In this document: in pieces, positions 7,840 to 10,801 of the stretch
Position numbering within the stretch: the first letter of the stretch is position 1
Layout of the letters: each line of letters begins with the position of its first letter
DNA from: Fidelibacterota bacterium
Lineage (GTDB): Bacteria > Fidelibacterota > Marinisomatia > SCGC-AAA003-L08 > D37C17
Length of the DNA stretch: 10,801 nt
Reading direction: 5' to 3'
NCBI GenBank assembly: GCA_018671635.1
Contig: JABHHG010000127.1
Location: 1 to 10,801, forward strand
Notes under the pieces: model-generated
What the model was told of the DNA's origin: nothing
What the model saw: the letters and a program-made list of their open reading frames with translations, nothing else
The model's database searches: none
Translations under genes and position numbers: made by a program

Positions 7840-8926
7840 GCTGCGTGTAATTATTGCAGGGGGTGGAACTGGCGGACATTTATTTCCTGCACTGGCAATT
7901 GGGGATGAATTAAAATCATGTGGTACGGATGTGATGTATATGGGCTCAACATATGGTATCGAAGCGAAACACCTAATGGACAGAAATGAAAATTGTAAAT
8001 TATTGAATATAAGAGGTATTCAGCGCACATTCTCACTAGCAGCAATTGGACAAAATTTACTTTTTCCAATTAAATTTATCATAGGATATATACAATCAAT
8101 AATTACTATTTTAGAATTCAAACCACATGTGGTAGTAGGCACGGGTGGTTATGCTTCTGGACTTCCCATGTTAGCTGCATTATTGTTGAAAAAGAAGACC
8201 TTACTTCAGGAGCAAAACTCATTCCCTGGAATCACTACTCGAAAACTCTCGCATAAAGTGGATACAATTTGTATTGCATATGAATCGGCACAACAATATT
8301 TAAATAAGACTGCTTTATTGACGGGGAATCCAATTCGTAAAGATTTAAACTTGATTGATAGAAATGAAGCCTGTGAAAAGTTGGGATTAAATCCGGATAA
8401 AACCGTCATATTCATTTTAGGGGGAAGTCAGGGTTCACACCCTTTCAATGTTCATTTTACAAATGTATATGGCGACTATATAAATAAAGATATTCAACTA
8501 TTATGGCAAACTGGAAATGGTGACATTGATTGGCTTAATGCTGAAATTGATTCACCTCTTGTGAAATTAACTCCATTTATTCACCAAATGAGTGATGCTT
8601 ATTCTGCCGCAGATATTGTCATATCAAGAGCGGGTGCATTAGCCATTGAAGAATTAAAATCTTGTGGAAAAGCAATGGTACTCATCCCCTTCCCATTAGC
8701 AGCTGCAGACCATCAAACTGAAAATGCCAGATCTTTAGTTATTGAAAATGCAGCTATTTGCATTAGCCAAACGGAGATGTATGATGGATCTCTTGAAACC
8801 ACCATTATTGAGTTATTAAAGAATAAGTCAAAATTGAAATCACTTAAAGAAAATGCAAAAAGATTATCCTTTCCAAATGCACTTACAGAAATCAGTAATC
8901 AAATCATGGAGTTAGCCCACGCCTAA
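7832..8926 (+). CDS. murG: Undecaprenyldiphospho-muramoylpentapeptide beta-N-acetylglucosaminyltransferase MurG (lipid II synthesis)
   Basis: GT28-family glycosyltransferase on the inner face of the membrane; it moves GlcNAc from UDP-GlcNAc to lipid I, giving lipid II. The protein is 364 residues (E. coli 355). The N-terminal domain has the glycine-rich GGGTGGHLFPALA at 10-22, GTGGYASGLP, and QEQNSFPG at 126-133 (E. coli has HEQNG; QEQNS is common in Bacteroidetes-type enzymes). TGNPIRKDL leads into the C-terminal UDP-GlcNAc domain, with GGSQGS at 197-202, SRAGALAIEE at 265-274 and DHQTENA at 293-299. The start codon lies inside the ftsW end (ATGTCTGA, 8-base overlap), with only a weak GGA about 7 bases upstream. 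The stop shares one base with the murC start. No residue expected for activity appears to be missing. Confidence 0.97.
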   Translation: MSELRVIIAGGGTGGHLFPALAIGDELKSCGTDVMYMGSTYGIEAKHLMDRNENCKLLNIRGIQRTFSLAAIGQNLLFPIKFIIGYIQSIITILEFKPHVVVGTGGYASGLPMLAALLLKKKTLLQEQNSFPGITTRKLSHKVDTICIAYESAQQYLNKTALLTGNPIRKDLNLIDRNEACEKLGLNPDKTVIFILGGSQGSHPFNVHFTNVYGDYINKDIQLLWQTGNGDIDWLNAEIDSPLVKLTPFIHQMSDAYSAADIVISRAGALAIEELKSCGKAMVLIPFPLAAADHQTENARSLVIENAAICISQTEMYDGSLETTIIELLKNKSKLKSLKENAKRLSFPNALTEISNQIMELAHA

Positions 8927-10302
8927 TGTTTAGAAAAACGCGACATATTCATTTTATAGGTATTGGTGGCATCGGCATGAGTGGCATGGCTGAACTTCTA
9001 CAAAAGTTAGGATTCCAAATTAGTGGTTCAGACAGTGCATTATCTGAAAAAACCAGCCAATTATCAGGATTAGGTATTCAAGTTTACGAAGGCCATGATG
9101 GTTCAAACGTTTTGGATAGTGATGTTGTCGTGTACTCATCTGCAGTGCCTAAAGATAATCCTGAAATAGTTGAAGCTATCAAGCAAAATATTCCAGTTAT
9201 ACGTAGAGCTGAAATGTTGGGAGAACTCCTGAAAGTTAAATCTACAAGTGTGGCCATTGCAGGCACACATGGAAAGACCTCCACCTCATCTATTTTAGGG
9301 GCAATACTTACTGAATCAAATTTAGATCCCACATTGGTAATCGGTGGCATCGTGAATAAATTCCAAACCAACGCAATTTCTGGTGATGGAGATATTATCG
9401 TAGTTGAAGCAGATGAATTTGATCGAAGCTTTCTAGCATTGCAACCCACCATGTGTGTAGTCACCAATTTAGATTTAGAGCACTTGGATTGCTATGAGAA
9501 TCTAGAAGATTTGAGTGATGCCTTTGCACAATTCTGTAATGCGACTCCATTTTACGGCACTGTTTCACTGTGTATAGATTCTGAGAATGTTACGAAGATT
9601 ATTCCTCTCATCAAGCGCCCCATTGTAACCTTTGGATTCTCAGAGGATGCTGACTATCAGGTGAAAAATGTATCTTATGATTCAACCGGCGCAGAATTTG
9701 ATGTTATTGCCTTTGGCAAAAATCTGGGAGGCGTCAAACTCAATATCCCTGGGAAACATAATATTCAAAATACATTAGGTGCGATTACCATGGCATTGGA
9801 ATTAGATGTTCCATTTGCTAAAATTATTGAGGGCGTAAGCAGTTATACAGGTGTTCGCAGACGATTCGAAATTAAGCATACCACTAAAAATGATATTCTT
9901 ATTATTGATGATTATGCCCACCACCCTACAGAAGTTTCGGCCACTTTACAAGCTGCAAATTCAGGGTGGGATAGACGTGTCATATCCATTTTTCAACCCC
10001 ATTTATTCTCACGTACCCGTGACTTCCATATGGAATTTGCCAAGGCATTTTTAGAAACAGACATTTTAATTATAACCGATATTTACCCCGCTCGCGAAGC
10101 TCCCATTGAAGGGGTGAGTAGTCAATTGGTTATTGATGATATTAAATCTTTGGGGTATAAAAATATTCACTTTGTAGCTGATGTAAATGATATACCTGCA
10201 CTTGTGAAATCTATTACTAAAGAATCTGATATGATTATCACTATGGGTGCGGGGCATATTTGGCGACAATGTGAACCCATTGCACAGGTATTGGATGCAT
10301 GA
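8926..10302 (+). CDS. murC: UDP-N-acetylmuramate--L-alanine ligase MurC
   Basis: Cytoplasmic Mur ligase that starts the stem peptide by adding L-Ala to UDP-MurNAc. The protein is 458 residues (E. coli 491). The N terminus has the MurC-specific HFIGIGGIGMSGMAELL and SGSD, then YSSAVPKDNPE, the P-loop GTHGKTST at 113-120 (the His is typical of MurC), EADEFDRSF from Glu161, TNLDLEHLDCY, DDYAHHPTE at 328-336, FQPHLFSRTRDF at 356-367, DIYPAREAPIEG, and a GAGHIWR end. EADEFDRSF rather than EADESD resembles Bacteroidetes/FCB enzymes. Mpl, the murein peptide ligase, is the closest alternative, but the HFIGIGGIGM start and the place between murG and murB make MurC far more likely. The gene overlaps murG by 1 base (TAATG) and murB by 4 (ATGA). 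Confidence 0.97.
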   Translation: MFRKTRHIHFIGIGGIGMSGMAELLQKLGFQISGSDSALSEKTSQLSGLGIQVYEGHDGSNVLDSDVVVYSSAVPKDNPEIVEAIKQNIPVIRRAEMLGELLKVKSTSVAIAGTHGKTSTSSILGAILTESNLDPTLVIGGIVNKFQTNAISGDGDIIVVEADEFDRSFLALQPTMCVVTNLDLEHLDCYENLEDLSDAFAQFCNATPFYGTVSLCIDSENVTKIIPLIKRPIVTFGFSEDADYQVKNVSYDSTGAEFDVIAFGKNLGGVKLNIPGKHNIQNTLGAITMALELDVPFAKIIEGVSSYTGVRRRFEIKHTTKNDILIIDDYAHHPTEVSATLQAANSGWDRRVISIFQPHLFSRTRDFHMEFAKAFLETDILIITDIYPAREAPIEGVSSQLVIDDIKSLGYKNIHFVADVNDIPALVKSITKESDMIITMGAGHIWRQCEPIAQVLDA

Positions 10303-10801
10303 AAGATGCTGATATAAATCATATGATGAATTTACTCAGACATCCACCATTATTGAATGAACCTATGTGCAAGCATACCACTTTTGGCATCGGTGGAAAT
10401 GCGGCATGCTATGTGTATCCTAACGACCAAACGGAGTTATGTGAACTACTAGCATATTGCCATGAAAATAATATTTCAGTTTTCTTTGCAGGATCAGGGT
10501 CAAACCTTTTGGTGAGCGATGAGGGATTTGATGGCGTGGTTATATCTTTACAAAAAACCTTTAAATCATTAGATATAAATGGTGATGGAATTATTAAGGC
10601 AGATTCGGGAGTCATGTTAGGCAATATGGTAAAGAATGCTATCCATGAAAACATCAAAGGCTTGGAAAGTCTTATCGGGGTTCCAGGGACTTTAGGTGGT
10701 GCATTAATCATGAATGCCGGTGCATATGGAAGTGAAATTTCAAATTACTTTGATTCGGCCACCACTATTACAAAGACCGGTGAAGTTAAAAAATATGTAA
10801 A
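10299..10801 (+). CDS. murB: UDP-N-acetylenolpyruvoylglucosamine reductase MurB, N-terminal part; 3' end cut off by the window
   Basis: FAD enzyme that reduces UDP-GlcNAc-enolpyruvate to UDP-MurNAc with NADPH, the step just before MurC. The frame is open from the ATG at 10299, which overlaps the murC stop as ATGA, through the last base with no stop, giving 167 codons. It encodes the FAD-binding N-terminal region: TTFGIGGNA at 27-35, GSGSNLLVSDEGFDG at 65-79 (binds the FAD pyrophosphate), and GVPGTLGGALIMNAGAYGSE at 127-146. GTLGGA-x-x-MNAGAYG resembles the shorter type II MurB rather than the E. coli type I enzyme. The catalytic Ser and Glu of the C-terminal domain lie beyond the window. In-frame Met codons at 10323 and 10326 are alternative starts; 10299 is preferred because it follows the overlap pattern of the cluster. 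No ddl gene separates murC and murB. Confidence 0.93.
   Translation, partial: MKDADINHMMNLLRHPPLLNEPMCKHTTFGIGGNAACYVYPNDQTELCELLAYCHENNISVFFAGSGSNLLVSDEGFDGVVISLQKTFKSLDINGDGIIKADSGVMLGNMVKNAIHENIKGLESLIGVPGTLGGALIMNAGAYGSEISNYFDSATTITKTGEVKKYV

Noticed and set aside
9084..9467. A - strand open frame of 127 codons opposite murC
   Set aside because: It is antisense to a strongly conserved gene (P-loop and EADEFD region) and its sequence looks like a complement artefact. The same holds for the other reverse frames at 601-783, 2133-2495, 3340-3579, 6197-6469, 6846-7070, 7851-8069, 8206-8415, 10066-10269 and 10409-10711.
9851..10054. A + strand open frame of 67 codons inside murC
   Set aside because: It is out of frame within the conserved DDYAHHPTE and FQPHLFSRT region; a shadow frame.
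1..10801. An embedded novel system, mobile element, CRISPR array or RNA gene
   Set aside because: Every base from 1 to 10801 is within, or within a few bases of, a recognised dcw gene in the usual order; no insertion, frameshift or unexplained noncoding stretch was seen.

Overview
This window is a gapless stretch of the bacterial division and cell wall (dcw) cluster. Nine genes lie on the + strand in the order ftsI (5' end cut off), murE, murF, mraY, murD, ftsW, murG, murC, murB (3' end cut off). Together they cover almost all of the cytoplasmic and inner-membrane route to lipid II: murB and murC through murF build UDP-MurNAc-pentapeptide, mraY moves it onto undecaprenyl phosphate, and murG adds GlcNAc. 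ftsW (SEDS glycosyltransferase) and ftsI (class B transpeptidase) are the septal synthases that use the product.

Organism: the DNA is clearly AT-rich and MurE carries the DNPR motif of meso-diaminopimelate-adding enzymes. Several proteins carry variants I associate with the Bacteroidetes/Chlorobi/FCB side of the tree: QEQNS in MurG, EADEFDRSF in MurC, TSD in place of PSE in FtsW, and a PASTA domain at the end of FtsI. I infer an uncultured or marine FCB-type diderm, for example a Marinimicrobia-like lineage. The placement is from memory of family sequences and is tentative.

Layout: bases 1-1495 hold the transpeptidase and PASTA parts of FtsI. Bases 1492-4249 hold murE and murF, 4249-5352 mraY, 5349-6725 murD, 6718-7839 ftsW, 7832-8926 murG, 8926-10302 murC, and 10299 to the window end the first 167 codons of murB. 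Stop and start codons overlap by 1, 4 or 8 bases at seven of the eight junctions. Only murE/murF differs, with a start that is either 4 bases after the murE stop or inside the murE end. There is no intergenic stretch longer than a few bases, and I see no promoter, terminator, RNA gene, mobile element or CRISPR. The genes almost certainly belong to one polycistronic transcript that starts upstream of the window, with translation coupled from gene to gene.

I looked for an undescribed system and found none; this is core housekeeping sequence. The points worth a second look are small: a CxxC pair at the end of the FtsI PASTA domain, a divergent SEDS motif in FtsW, the murE/murF junction, scarce Shine-Dalgarno sequences, and a terminator-like hairpin inside murD.
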